Shown: in pieces, positions 1 to 5,709 of the stretch | Layout of the letters: each line of letters starts with the position of its first letter | How positions within the stretch are numbered: position 1 is the stretch's first letter | Source: Treponema sp. UBA4319 | GTDB lineage: Bacteria > Spirochaetota > Spirochaetia > Treponematales > Treponemataceae | Reading direction: 5' to 3' | Length of the DNA stretch: 7,112 nt | Assembly (NCBI GenBank): GCA_002393865.1 | Contig: DGUD01000065.1 | Span: 1 to 7,112, forward strand | The notes under the pieces: generated by a model | What the model was told of the DNA's origin: nothing | Seen by the model: the letters and a program-made list of their open reading frames with translations, nothing else | Database searches by the model: none | Made by a program: the position numbers and the translations under genes

Positions 1-140
1 GAATCTATAATGCGTTTGCCCTGCGTGCAGCCCGCCGGGCGCTTGCAAATATCCCCGAAGTGTGGGATAATGGCGCAGCATGCCATGAGCGCAAAGCCCG
101 TGGCGTTCCGCATGTCTGGAGGATAGAAAAACTATGGTAG
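1..140 (+). CDS. 3' end of an unidentified protein-coding gene (partial)
   Basis: Read in the frame beginning at base 3, the first 135 bases give 45 sense codons ending in TAG at 138-140. The peptide ends GVPHVWRIEKLW and contains RAARRALANIPEVWDNGA. Its composition and codon use look coding; one other frame is also open for 41 codons but gives a less protein-like sequence, and the third has early stops. The start lies outside the window. I do not recognise the family from this tail. The last 7 bases overlap the start of the next gene, whose Shine-Dalgarno sequence (GGAGG, 118-122) lies inside this coding sequence, suggesting that the two are co-transcribed and translationally coupled. Confidence 0.6.
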   Translation, partial: IYNAFALRAARRALANIPEVWDNGAACHERKARGVPHVWRIEKLW

Positions 141-376
141 CTTTAATAGTAGGAATTCTGCTCGTCGCGTTCTGTGTCGTCGCCTGCCTGCCCTGCGGGC
201 TCGCATGGGGGTCAGAGATTATCACCTGCCTCAAGGGCTGCTCGCCGGTGCTTGCCGCCTTCCTCGGCATCATCTCCATATTCATCGGCTTTGCGGACAT
301 AAAGGACAAAAAAGAAGCCCGCAAGGAAGAGCTTGCCGCCCAGCAGGCCGAGGCCGCCGAGAAGAAGGGCGAATAA
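134..376 (+). CDS. small two-helix membrane protein, unknown function
   Basis: This 80-residue protein has two hydrophobic segments, about residues 2-24 and 37-54. A highly charged Lys/Glu/Ala-rich tail (55-80) looks helical and is probably cytoplasmic. Cysteines at 14, 18 and 21 in the first segment and 32 and 36 in the loop are notable, but I recognise no metal or lipobox motif. The ATG at 134 is supported by GGAGG at 118-122, 11 bases upstream, and it overlaps the stop of the preceding frame by 7 bases. The gene ends before the rplM promoter, so it probably belongs to the upstream transcription unit. No function can be assigned; a short membrane-anchored helix of this sort could be a structural or adaptor protein. 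Confidence 0.75.
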   Translation: MVALIVGILLVAFCVVACLPCGLAWGSEIITCLKGCSPVLAAFLGIISIFIGFADIKDKKEARKEELAAQQAEAAEKKGE

Positions 377-408
377 AGCGCGGCTCTGCGAATTTATCGG
401 AATTCCGG

Positions 409-438
409 TTGACTAAACGGGGATTAAAGTGCTATAGT
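409..438 (+). promoter_or_regulatory. extended -10 sigma-70-type promoter for rplM-rpsI
   Basis: TTGACT (409-414) and TATAGT (433-438) are separated by 18 bases, and a TG one base before the -10 (430-431) makes it an extended -10 element. Transcription would start near 445, giving a leader of about 97 nt before rplM. A perfect 10-base palindrome, CGGAATTCCG (398-407), abuts the -35 box and may be incidental. Confidence 0.7.
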
Positions 439-483
439 TATGTACCCCGTATACAGCATGCATAACTGCTCATTATGTGTGCA

Positions 484-524
484 CATCCGGCGTTCGATGC
501 AAAGCGGCGGATGCAATGTTTTTT
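484..524 (+). promoter_or_regulatory. hairpin plus U-tract in the rplM leader, possible attenuator
   Basis: CATCCG (484-489) pairs with CGGATG (508-513). After a G-G mismatch, bases 491-494 pair with 503-506 (one G-U), leaving an 8-base loop. Five bases after the stem come six Ts (519-524). The element lies between the promoter and the rplM ribosome-binding site, so it resembles an attenuator or an autoregulatory ribosomal-protein leader rather than the end of a gene. The spacing to the T run is longer than in a textbook terminator. L13 leaders are known in Firmicutes, but I cannot say this is homologous. Confidence 0.45.
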
Positions 525-541
525 AGAAAGGTATCTATAAC

Positions 542-973
542 ATGAAGACGATTTTTGCTAACAAAGAAAGCGAAGTAAAGCGCGACTGGTACGTCATCGA
601 CGCTGACGGCAAGACACTTGGTCGTGTGGCCGCAAAGGCAGCGAGCATACTCCGCGGAAAGAACAAGCCCACCTACACGCCCAACGCAAACTACGGCGAC
701 TATGTGGTCATCATCAACGCAGAGAAGATTCAGGTGAGCGGTAACAAGCCCACCGATATGATGTACCGCCATCATACCGGTTTTGTGCGCGGCCTCCGCT
801 CTTACTCATTCAACGAGCTCATCGCCCGCCATCCGACCGATCCGCTCCGCAGAACGATTGCCGGGATGCTTCCCCACGGACGCCTCGGCCGCCAGATTCT
901 TGGCAACCTGAAGGTCTATGCAGGCAGCGAGCATCCGCATGCTGCCCAGAATCCGAAACCTCTGGAAGTGTAA
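542..973 (+). CDS. rplM: 50S ribosomal protein L13
   Basis: L13 is an early-assembling protein of the large ribosomal subunit that contacts 23S rRNA. The 143 residues match the usual length (142-145). Family landmarks are present in order: WYVIDA (16-21), LGRVA (26-30), the GMLPHGRLGR signature (108-117), LKVYAG (123-128), HPH (131-133) and a terminal LEV. The ATG at 542 is preceded by AGAAAGG (525-531) with 10 bases of spacing. The gene follows its own promoter and structured leader and is 14 bases upstream of rpsI, the usual bacterial L13-S9 operon. The His within the GMLP-GRLGR signature, where Lys is common, looks like a tolerated variation. Confidence 0.98.
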   Translation: MKTIFANKESEVKRDWYVIDADGKTLGRVAAKAASILRGKNKPTYTPNANYGDYVVIINAEKIQVSGNKPTDMMYRHHTGFVRGLRSYSFNELIARHPTDPLRRTIAGMLPHGRLGRQILGNLKVYAGSEHPHAAQNPKPLEV

Positions 974-987
974 GATAGGAGTTCATT

Positions 988-1380
988 GTGGTTAAGAACA
1001 TTGCAATCGGAACAGGAAGAAGAAAGACAGCGACGGCTCGCGTGTTCCTGCGCGAAGGCTCAGGCAAGATTGTCGTGAACGGCAAGGATATAAAGGAATA
1101 TTTTGTGACCGAGTCACAGATTCACCTTGTTCGCCAGCCGCTTCTGGTGACATCAAACGACAACAAGTTTGATATCCTTATCAACGTGGCCGGTGGCGGT
1201 CTGAACGGTCAGGCTGCAGCGTGCCTGCACGGTCTTTCCCGCGCACTGACGCAGGTTGATCCGAACTGCCACACAGCGCTCAAGGCAAACGGTTACCTTA
1301 CGCGCGATTCCCGCATGGTCGAACGCAAAAAGTACGGTCAGCGCGGCGCCCGCAGACGGTTCCAGTTCAGCAAGCGCTAA
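988..1380 (+). CDS. rpsI: 30S ribosomal protein S9
   Basis: S9 is a head protein of the small subunit whose basic C-terminal tail reaches the P site and touches the anticodon stem of the tRNA. The 130-residue length is typical. Visible motifs are GTGRRKTATARV (8-19), GGGLNGQAAA (69-78), LTRDSRMVERKKYG (104-117) and the Arg-rich end terminating in KR. The start is GTG at 988, chosen because TAGGAG (976-981) lies 6 bases upstream and the second codon begins the conserved N-terminus. It is separated from rplM by 14 bases, so the two are clearly one operon. recX follows almost immediately. Confidence 0.98.
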   Translation: MVKNIAIGTGRRKTATARVFLREGSGKIVVNGKDIKEYFVTESQIHLVRQPLLVTSNDNKFDILINVAGGGLNGQAAACLHGLSRALTQVDPNCHTALKANGYLTRDSRMVERKKYGQRGARRRFQFSKR

Positions 1381-1384
1381 AGCA

Positions 1385-2014
1385 TTGCTCATACGCAGCA
1401 TAGAGCAGACCTCCTCCGGTGTGTACAAACTGACGCCGGATACGGGGTCTGCATTTTTTTTGCGCACCGCATACCTTTCTCAGCTGGACGAAGCCAGCCT
1501 GCAGTCAGCGCCGCGCAGCTTTACCGAGACCGAAAGCGAGGAGCTCCTGACGGCGGCGCTCGCCTACAGCGCGGAATGCGCCGCTATGGCATATCTTGGC
1601 CGGGCGGAGCACTGCCGGGCATCGCTCTGCGCCAAACTGCTCAAAAAAGGCGTGGAGCGGCAGGCGGCCACAGCGGCGCTGGACTACCTGGAGTCCATCG
1701 GCTACATTGATGACCGGCGCTTCGCAGGGGCATGGCTCAGGAGCCGCGCCATAGACCACACGGAAGGCCGCATCCGGCTGCGCGCCGAGCTTGCGGCGCG
1801 GGGCATCGGAAGCCGCACGGCAGAGGCGGCGCTGGACGAATTCTTTGGCGACCGGGATGAGCAGGAGCTCTGCCTCCGCGCCTACCGCAAATTCGCAAAA
1901 AGCAAGGGCGACCCGCTGAAAATCCGCGCGGCGCTGCTACGGGCAGGCTTCTCCCCGCGCCTTATCCGCCGCTGCGCCAGCCCTTCCTCTGCCGCCGACA
2001 TAAGCGGGGTCTAG
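1385..2014 (+). CDS. recX: regulatory protein RecX
   Basis: RecX binds the RecA filament and limits recombinase and SOS co-protease activity. The protein is built of repeated three-helix units. The first unit, about residues 62-117, carries YLGRAEHCRASLCAKLLKKG (70-89) and GYIDDRRFA (106-114); the second spans about 118-155 with RIRLRAELAARGI; the third about 158-197. The N-terminal part, with GVYKL and FFLRTAYL, resembles the leading beta region of longer RecX proteins. The frame stays open far upstream inside rpsI, but that translation is an antiframe shadow. I place the start at TTG 1385, 4 bases after the rpsI stop, giving 209 residues. No clear Shine-Dalgarno is visible, so re-initiation from rpsI is likely. 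GTG at 1421 is the alternative start. recA is not in the window. Confidence 0.88.
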   Translation: MLIRSIEQTSSGVYKLTPDTGSAFFLRTAYLSQLDEASLQSAPRSFTETESEELLTAALAYSAECAAMAYLGRAEHCRASLCAKLLKKGVERQAATAALDYLESIGYIDDRRFAGAWLRSRAIDHTEGRIRLRAELAARGIGSRTAEAALDEFFGDRDEQELCLRAYRKFAKSKGDPLKIRAALLRAGFSPRLIRRCASPSSAADISGV

Positions 2015-2049
2015 GACGCGCCGCACGGAAACCATTTTTGCGTTCCGCG

Positions 2050-2074
2050 CAGGTTCAGTATAAAAAACCTGTTT
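2050..2074 (+). terminator. weak terminator-like hairpin after recX
   Basis: CAGGTT (2050-2055) pairs with AACCTG (2066-2071) around a 10-base A-rich loop, followed by TTT and, 18 bases downstream of the stem, a run of six Ts (2083-2088). An imperfect hairpin precedes it (CGGAA 2027-2031 with TTCCG 2043-2047). This is the only terminator candidate for the rplM-rpsI-recX unit; the stem is short, so termination may be partial. Confidence 0.35.
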
Positions 2075-2128
2075 CCTCGCCATTTTTTCCGTACCTGTCA
2101 CAATAATGCATGAAAATTGATTTCCTTG

Positions 2129-2148
2129 CAGCACACGAATCTGTGCTG
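2129..2148 (+). promoter_or_regulatory. perfect 7-base dyad, possible operator
   Basis: CAGCACA (2129-2135) and TGTGCTG (2142-2148) form a perfect inverted repeat with a 6-base spacer. It ends in the -35 region of the promoter for the downstream HTH-receiver gene and has no T run, so it fits a dimer-binding operator better than a terminator. Binding by the downstream regulator itself is an inference from position only. Confidence 0.4.
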
Positions 2149-2175
2149 GTAAAAATGGAGATTCCATGTTATAAT
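2147..2175 (+). promoter_or_regulatory. extended -10 promoter for the HTH-receiver gene
   Basis: TATAAT (2170-2175) is a consensus -10 box with TG at 2167-2168, giving a perfect extended -10. With 17-base spacing the -35 position reads TGGTAA (2147-2152), a weak match. Extended -10 promoters often tolerate this, and a weak -35 overlapped by a dyad suggests regulation. Transcription would start near 2182. Confidence 0.65.
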
Positions 2176-2181
2176 AAGAGA

Positions 2182-2393
2182 TAGCATTCGGCAGTTTTTG
2201 TCCCGACGCTTTCCGGGAGCTTTGTTCCACGGGAAGCAGCGCAAAAACAGCCCGGAAAAACAACAGAACCAGTTTCAAAACCGCTCTGAAGCTTTGCGAG
2301 CGAGATATATTGCAGTGCGGTTTTTGGATGAATTTTTGAAGGACTTCCAAGCCCGTCCGAGTTTTGGAAGCCCCTCACCGGTAAGGTCTACAG
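2182..2393 (+). promoter_or_regulatory. long structured 5' leader with three hairpins
   Basis: About 210 nt lie between the predicted transcription start and the HTH-receiver ATG, with no credible gene. Three stems are visible. TTTCCGGG (2210-2217) pairs with CCCGGAAA (2251-2258). AAAACCGC-T-CTG (2277-2288) pairs with CAG-T-GCGGTTTT (2313-2324), a two-part stem ending in five Ts like an intrinsic terminator. CTTCCAA (2344-2350) pairs with TTGGAAG (2364-2370) just ahead of the ribosome-binding site TAAGG (2382-2386). GGAC (2341-2344) could instead pair with GTCC (2355-2358), competing with the last stem. I recognise no known riboswitch class. Confidence 0.45.
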
Positions 2394-3020
2394 ATGGGAA
2401 AAGAGGGTGGTATAAAAAAATCCGTCGTCTACTCTGCGATGGAGGTTGCCAAAATATGCGGCGTCGTAAACCAGACCGCGATAAACTGGATACGCAACAA
2501 TTACCTGAAGGCGTCCACGACTCCGGGCGGGCAGTTCCGGGTATACCCCGACGACCTTGTAGAATTCATGGAAAAGAATGACATGCAGGTTCCCGTGGAA
2601 GTGCTGGACAACTGCAAGATTAAAGTCCATGTTCAGAAACAGTCCGTACTGATAGTCGATGACGACAAGGCGCTGAACGACGTGATGGCGAAATTCCTGA
2701 AGCAGCGCTATGAGCCGCTGCACATCTATCAGGCCTTCGACGGCTTTGAGGCGGGCTCCGAGATGGCTTCCCGGCACCCGAAATCGGTCATTCTGGACAT
2801 AGACCTGCCGGGCATAGACGGTATGAAGCTCTGCCAGACCATCAACAAGAGCGATGCGTTCGGCAAACCGACCATCATCGTGGTGACGGCGCTGGAAGAT
2901 GCGGAGCTGGAGAAGGACTGCCGCAAGTACGGCGCCGCCGAATTCTTCAAGAAGCCCGTAAACCTGCCGCAGCTCGCCGATACGCTCGGCAAGCTGCTGG
3001 GGCTTACTGCTGCCAGCTGA
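2394..3020 (+). CDS. response regulator with N-terminal MerR/excisionase-like HTH and C-terminal receiver
   Basis: This is a probable phosphorylation-controlled transcription factor of 208 residues. Residues 11-61 form an excisionase/BldC/MerR-type winged helix: the helix-turn-helix is around 14-34 and TPGGQFRVYPDDLVEFM (43-59) is the wing and following helix. A linker runs to about 82, and residues 84-204 form a receiver domain. The receiver residues are all present: acidic pair Asp89/Asp90, phospho-acceptor Asp135 in LDIDLPG, Thr165 and Lys187 before Pro188. It should therefore accept phosphate from a histidine kinase, but none is encoded nearby. The domain order is the reverse of most response regulators. 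The ATG at 2394 follows TAAGG (2382-2386) by 7 bases. The last 17 bases overlap the end of sppA on the other strand. Target genes are unknown; its own promoter is a candidate. Confidence 0.85.
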   Translation: MGKEGGIKKSVVYSAMEVAKICGVVNQTAINWIRNNYLKASTTPGGQFRVYPDDLVEFMEKNDMQVPVEVLDNCKIKVHVQKQSVLIVDDDKALNDVMAKFLKQRYEPLHIYQAFDGFEAGSEMASRHPKSVILDIDLPGIDGMKLCQTINKSDAFGKPTIIVVTALEDAELEKDCRKYGAAEFFKKPVNLPQLADTLGKLLGLTAAS

Positions 3021-4122
3021 AGTAATAGGCCGGGAACGGTATGCCGGGGGAGATGATTTTCTCTATAGGTTCGGGCAGCGCCGCTGAGGCGGACAGTTTG
3101 TCCGCGACATGGCTCACGGTGCCCAGCAGGTAGCGGTAAAAGCTGTCCTGCCGCTCGTAGGAATAGTCCTCGATATCATACTCCGTGCCGCCGAATTCCT
3201 TCTCCTCCATGAGGCGAACAAGCTCGTCCCATGTCCCGATTGCGTCGATCAGCCCGTTCCGCTTTGCCTGCTGGGCGGTGTAGATGCGCCCGTCGGCAAG
3301 CTCCTCCACGGCGGCCCTGCTCATGGAGCGGCTCTCCGCCACGATGCCGGTGAACTGCTCGTAGCATTCGTCCGCCACCGACTGCATAATCTGCCGCTGT
3401 TCGTCCGTCACGGGCTCGTTGTAGTTCCCCATGTTCTTGTTGCGGCCCGCGTGGATGGTCTCCGATTTGACGCCGTACTTCTGCATGAGACCCGTCAGGT
3501 CAAGGAATTCCCCTGCGATGACGCCGATGCTGCCAGTGAGCGTGTTGCGGTTCGCCATGACGTAGCTTGACGCGCAGGCGATGTAGTAGCCGCCGCTCGC
3601 CGCAAGGGAACCCATGTAGGCATAGACGGGCTTGCTCTTGCGGTACTCCATCAGGCGCAGGTAGGCCTCGTCCGCCTCGTAGACGCCGCCGCCGGGGGAA
3701 TCGATAAAGAGGATGATGCCTTTGTTGTCCTCGTCGTCCTCCAGCTCGTCGATGGTATCGAGCAGCCACTTCTGGTTGTAGCTGTCGCCCGACTCCGTGA
3801 TGGTGCCGGTGATATACAGCTTTGCGATGTAGCTGCCGTGGTGCGTCACGGGCAGGTTCTTGCTTGTATTGAAGAAGTAGAAACCGGCGCTCTTGGGCGG
3901 CGTGTTCTTTCTGTTGCTGCTCCGGCGACGCACGGTGCCCCCTGAGCTTTCCTGAGACTCAGAGTCCTCTTCCTCAGCGGCGACTTCCTGCCCGTCGCCG
4001 GCAATCTCGGAGCCATGCTGCTGCCGGAAAGCGGAGAAAACCCCCGCGCCGGCGACGATGAGCGCGAGCGCGAGGAAGCAGATGAATACGATAAGACCGG
4101 GCTGCTGTTTCTTGCTGCTCAT
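3004..4122 (-). CDS. sppA: signal peptide peptidase SppA, membrane-anchored serine protease
   Basis: SppA degrades leftover signal peptides, and possibly misfolded proteins, at the outer face of the cytoplasmic membrane through a Ser/Lys dyad (family S49, Clp-like fold). The 372-residue protein has one N-terminal membrane helix (about 9-31), a charged, Ser/Glu-rich, probably disordered linker (33-78), then the protease domain. FIDSPGGG (139-146) forms the oxyanion region. Ser176 in GSLAASGGYY is the nucleophile, and Lys229 in IHAGRNKN is the general base. Their spacing of 53 agrees with the short Bacillus-type single-domain SppA. The ATG at 4120-4122 shares its A with the TGA of the DUF975 gene, and GGGAGGG (4131-4137 on the plus strand) provides a strong ribosome-binding site 8 bases away, so the two are translationally coupled. 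The 3' end runs 17 bases into the convergent regulator gene. Confidence 0.95.
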   Translation of the reverse strand: MSSKKQQPGLIVFICFLALALIVAGAGVFSAFRQQHGSEIAGDGQEVAAEEEDSESQESSGGTVRRRSSNRKNTPPKSAGFYFFNTSKNLPVTHHGSYIAKLYITGTITESGDSYNQKWLLDTIDELEDDEDNKGIILFIDSPGGGVYEADEAYLRLMEYRKSKPVYAYMGSLAASGGYYIACASSYVMANRNTLTGSIGVIAGEFLDLTGLMQKYGVKSETIHAGRNKNMGNYNEPVTDEQRQIMQSVADECYEQFTGIVAESRSMSRAAVEELADGRIYTAQQAKRNGLIDAIGTWDELVRLMEEKEFGGTEYDIEDYSYERQDSFYRYLLGTVSHVADKLSASAALPEPIEKIISPGIPFPAYYFSWQQ

Positions 4123-4991
4123 CAGAAGCTCCCTCCCGGCGTAGAGCCATCATCAAGGGCAGGCGGCGTATCGGTAAATTCCGTGCTGCTGGCGGAGGCG
4201 CCGTATGCGCCCGCATCCGCAGCAGGGGCTGCTGCGGCAGCCGCGTCCGCGCTTTCCGCCGTGGAATCCTCCAGCGCGGGCTGCACCCGGCCGAAATCAG
4301 CCGCCGTCAGGACGCCGCTCCGTATCGCCTGCGCTTTGAGCGCGTGGTAGGCGTTCGTCTGCGTCATATTTATATACGGAAGCAGCCACAGGTAGAGGAT
4401 GCCGCAGGTACAGGCACCCAGCAAAGCCCAGCCCAGGAAGCTCAAATCAAGCACAAAGAGATCCCACTTGTAGCCCTTCGTCATCGCCTTGCTCATGCGC
4501 AGCGCCTTCATCACGCCCACATCCGGGCACTCGGCAAGAATAAAGAACATCTGCGAATACGCATAGGCCTTCACAAAGCCGGGGATAAAGAAGAGCAGCA
4601 TCCACAGCACGACCCACAGGAGCATCCACAAAAAGCCGAGGATGCCCCTGAGCCACAAGGTAAAGCCCCTGATGAACACAGAGAAGGGCTGCGGCTCCCT
4701 CGTATGCGAGAGCACGAGGAACAGGTAGGTATACGCGATTAAACAGACACCCTCCAGCAGGATAGCTCCCAGGGAAACCCACGGGGAAACGGTAGACTCC
4801 TCTGAGATATGCACGCTCACTCCCTGCGCGGCATTCACGACCGCCTGCGAGTGGCTCAGAGAGTCGATGACTTCGGGTGCTTCCACCGCCCCGAACACAA
4901 GCATGAATACCAGCGTCGCCAGCACAGGCGTCTTCCACCTGCCCTTCAGCTGTTTTTTTGCGATTTCCTTGTACTTTTTCCTATCGAACAT
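4122..4991 (-). CDS. DUF975 family integral membrane protein
   Basis: This 289-residue protein matches the DUF975 pattern: a basic N-terminal amphipathic stretch (FDRKKYKEIAKKQLKGRW, 2-19), several membrane segments (about 21-37, 72-95, 117-139 and 177-207), and the diagnostic RMSKAMTKGYKWDLFVLDLS (165-184) followed by GW and LWLLPY (201-206). The biochemical role of the family is unknown. After residue 230 comes a low-complexity Ala/Ser/Pro/Asp tail not needed for the fold and probably disordered. The frame is open to 5117, but I use ATG 4991 because GGAGG (4998-5002 on the plus strand) lies 6 bases upstream and the conserved family N-terminus begins there. Its stop overlaps the sppA start by one base, suggesting a shared role in envelope protein quality control, which is only inference. 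Confidence 0.88.
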   Translation of the reverse strand: MFDRKKYKEIAKKQLKGRWKTPVLATLVFMLVFGAVEAPEVIDSLSHSQAVVNAAQGVSVHISEESTVSPWVSLGAILLEGVCLIAYTYLFLVLSHTREPQPFSVFIRGFTLWLRGILGFLWMLLWVVLWMLLFFIPGFVKAYAYSQMFFILAECPDVGVMKALRMSKAMTKGYKWDLFVLDLSFLGWALLGACTCGILYLWLLPYINMTQTNAYHALKAQAIRSGVLTAADFGRVQPALEDSTAESADAAAAAAPAADAGAYGASASSTEFTDTPPALDDGSTPGGSF

Positions 4992-5035
4992 TTCATTCCT
5001 CCGAACAAATGCGGAATCAGGACACCCTGCCCCGC

Positions 5036-5088
5036 AAAAAAAATAGAAGCGCATGGAGCCGCCTCGCCGGCAGCCCCGTGCCCCATGC
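5036..5088 (-). terminator. probable intrinsic terminator after the CYTH gene
   Basis: On the minus strand GCATGGGGC (5088-5080) pairs with GCTCCATGC (5059-5051) with one G-U, a 9-base stem. A smaller GCC/GGC pairing is possible in the loop. Seven bases later come eight Ts (5043-5036). The gap before the U-tract is a little long. The stem begins 3 bases past the CYTH stop and ends 45 bases before the DUF975 ribosome-binding site. Confidence 0.6.
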
Positions 5089-5091
5089 ATT

Positions 5092-5700
5092 CTACAGCTT
5101 TGCCGCAGCTTGTTCAAGGAGCTCCCGGTAGCTGCGCTCCTCGATGCAGGAGGCGGGAATACCTGCGCGCAGAAGCAGGCCGGAGAGCGAGGCGCGGACT
5201 TTGGCCACGGAATCGCCGTCTCCCGCGGGGGAAAGAATCTCTATCTCAAGGAAATCACCGAGCGGCGGCACCGCGCAGAGCTCGAACGTGGCGCTCAGAG
5301 GGCAGGGCAGCACGCTTCCGGCGGGAAGATCCAGCGACCAGTCCTCCACGTCCTTGTGCTTGCGCAGCACGGAGACAAAGCCGGTATCGGCAAGGAAGGA
5401 AAGCAGCGCGTCCGGGTCTGAGACCGTGCACTCGCGCTCGTCGTTCACCTCGACGGTGGTACCGCGCCCGTCGGTGCTGAGCGAGCGGCGCTTGTAGGTG
5501 ACAAGGCAGCGAGAGCTTTCCCGCGCAGTCCCAGGCTCGAAGCGCTCCCTCCTGATGCGCAGCGTACGGCGGTCTCCCCGCGCAGGGGCAAAATATTCGT
5601 CGTCGCGCACGACACGCCCCTCATAACGAGCAAAAGCGGAAAGCCGCTGCACGAGCGCCTCCCGCTTATCGACGTGGGCTTTCAGTTCAATTTCAGTCAT
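5092..5700 (-). CDS. CYTH domain protein (class IV adenylate cyclase / triphosphatase-like)
   Basis: CYTH proteins form an eight-strand tunnel that binds triphosphates with divalent metal; members include class IV (CyaB-type) adenylate cyclases, thiamine-triphosphatase and inorganic triphosphatases. In this 202-residue protein the signature EIELK gives Glu3, Glu5 and Lys7. Substrate-binding basic residues appear as Arg48/Arg50 (LRIRRE), Lys70/Arg71, and Arg113 to Lys116 (RKHK). Acidic metal ligands are Glu88/Glu90, Glu140 and the LGDFLEIEI motif with Glu152/Glu154. All expected tunnel positions look intact, so it should be active; the sequence alone does not tell cyclase from phosphatase. The open frame extends to 5790, but ATG 5700 places EIELK at the very N-terminus as in the family. 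No clear Shine-Dalgarno precedes it; GTG and TTG codons 9 and 6 bases upstream are alternatives. Confidence 0.88.
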   Translation of the reverse strand: MTEIELKAHVDKREALVQRLSAFARYEGRVVRDDEYFAPARGDRRTLRIRRERFEPGTARESSRCLVTYKRRSLSTDGRGTTVEVNDERECTVSDPDALLSFLADTGFVSVLRKHKDVEDWSLDLPAGSVLPCPLSATFELCAVPPLGDFLEIEILSPAGDGDSVAKVRASLSGLLLRAGIPASCIEERSYRELLEQAAAKL

Positions 5701-5709
5701 TTTCAACAC

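Noticed and set aside
1256..1384. Upstream extension of the recX frame inside rpsI to an ATG at 1256
   Set aside because: The extra 43 residues are an out-of-frame reading of conserved rpsI codons and look low complexity; RecX homology begins after the rpsI stop.
2328..2339. Three-codon upstream ORF (ATG AAT TTT TGA) in the leader
   Set aside because: It lacks a ribosome-binding site and such short frames occur by chance; no attenuation-peptide codon bias is visible.
2198..2581. Open frame of 127 codons starting in the leader of the HTH-receiver gene
   Set aside because: It overlaps the regulator in another frame, has an unnatural Arg/Pro/Gly-rich composition and no ribosome-binding site.
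4992..5117. N-terminal extension of the DUF975 protein to 5117
   Set aside because: It would run through the terminator of the CYTH gene and into its coding sequence, while ATG 4991 has a near-perfect ribosome-binding site and matches the family start.
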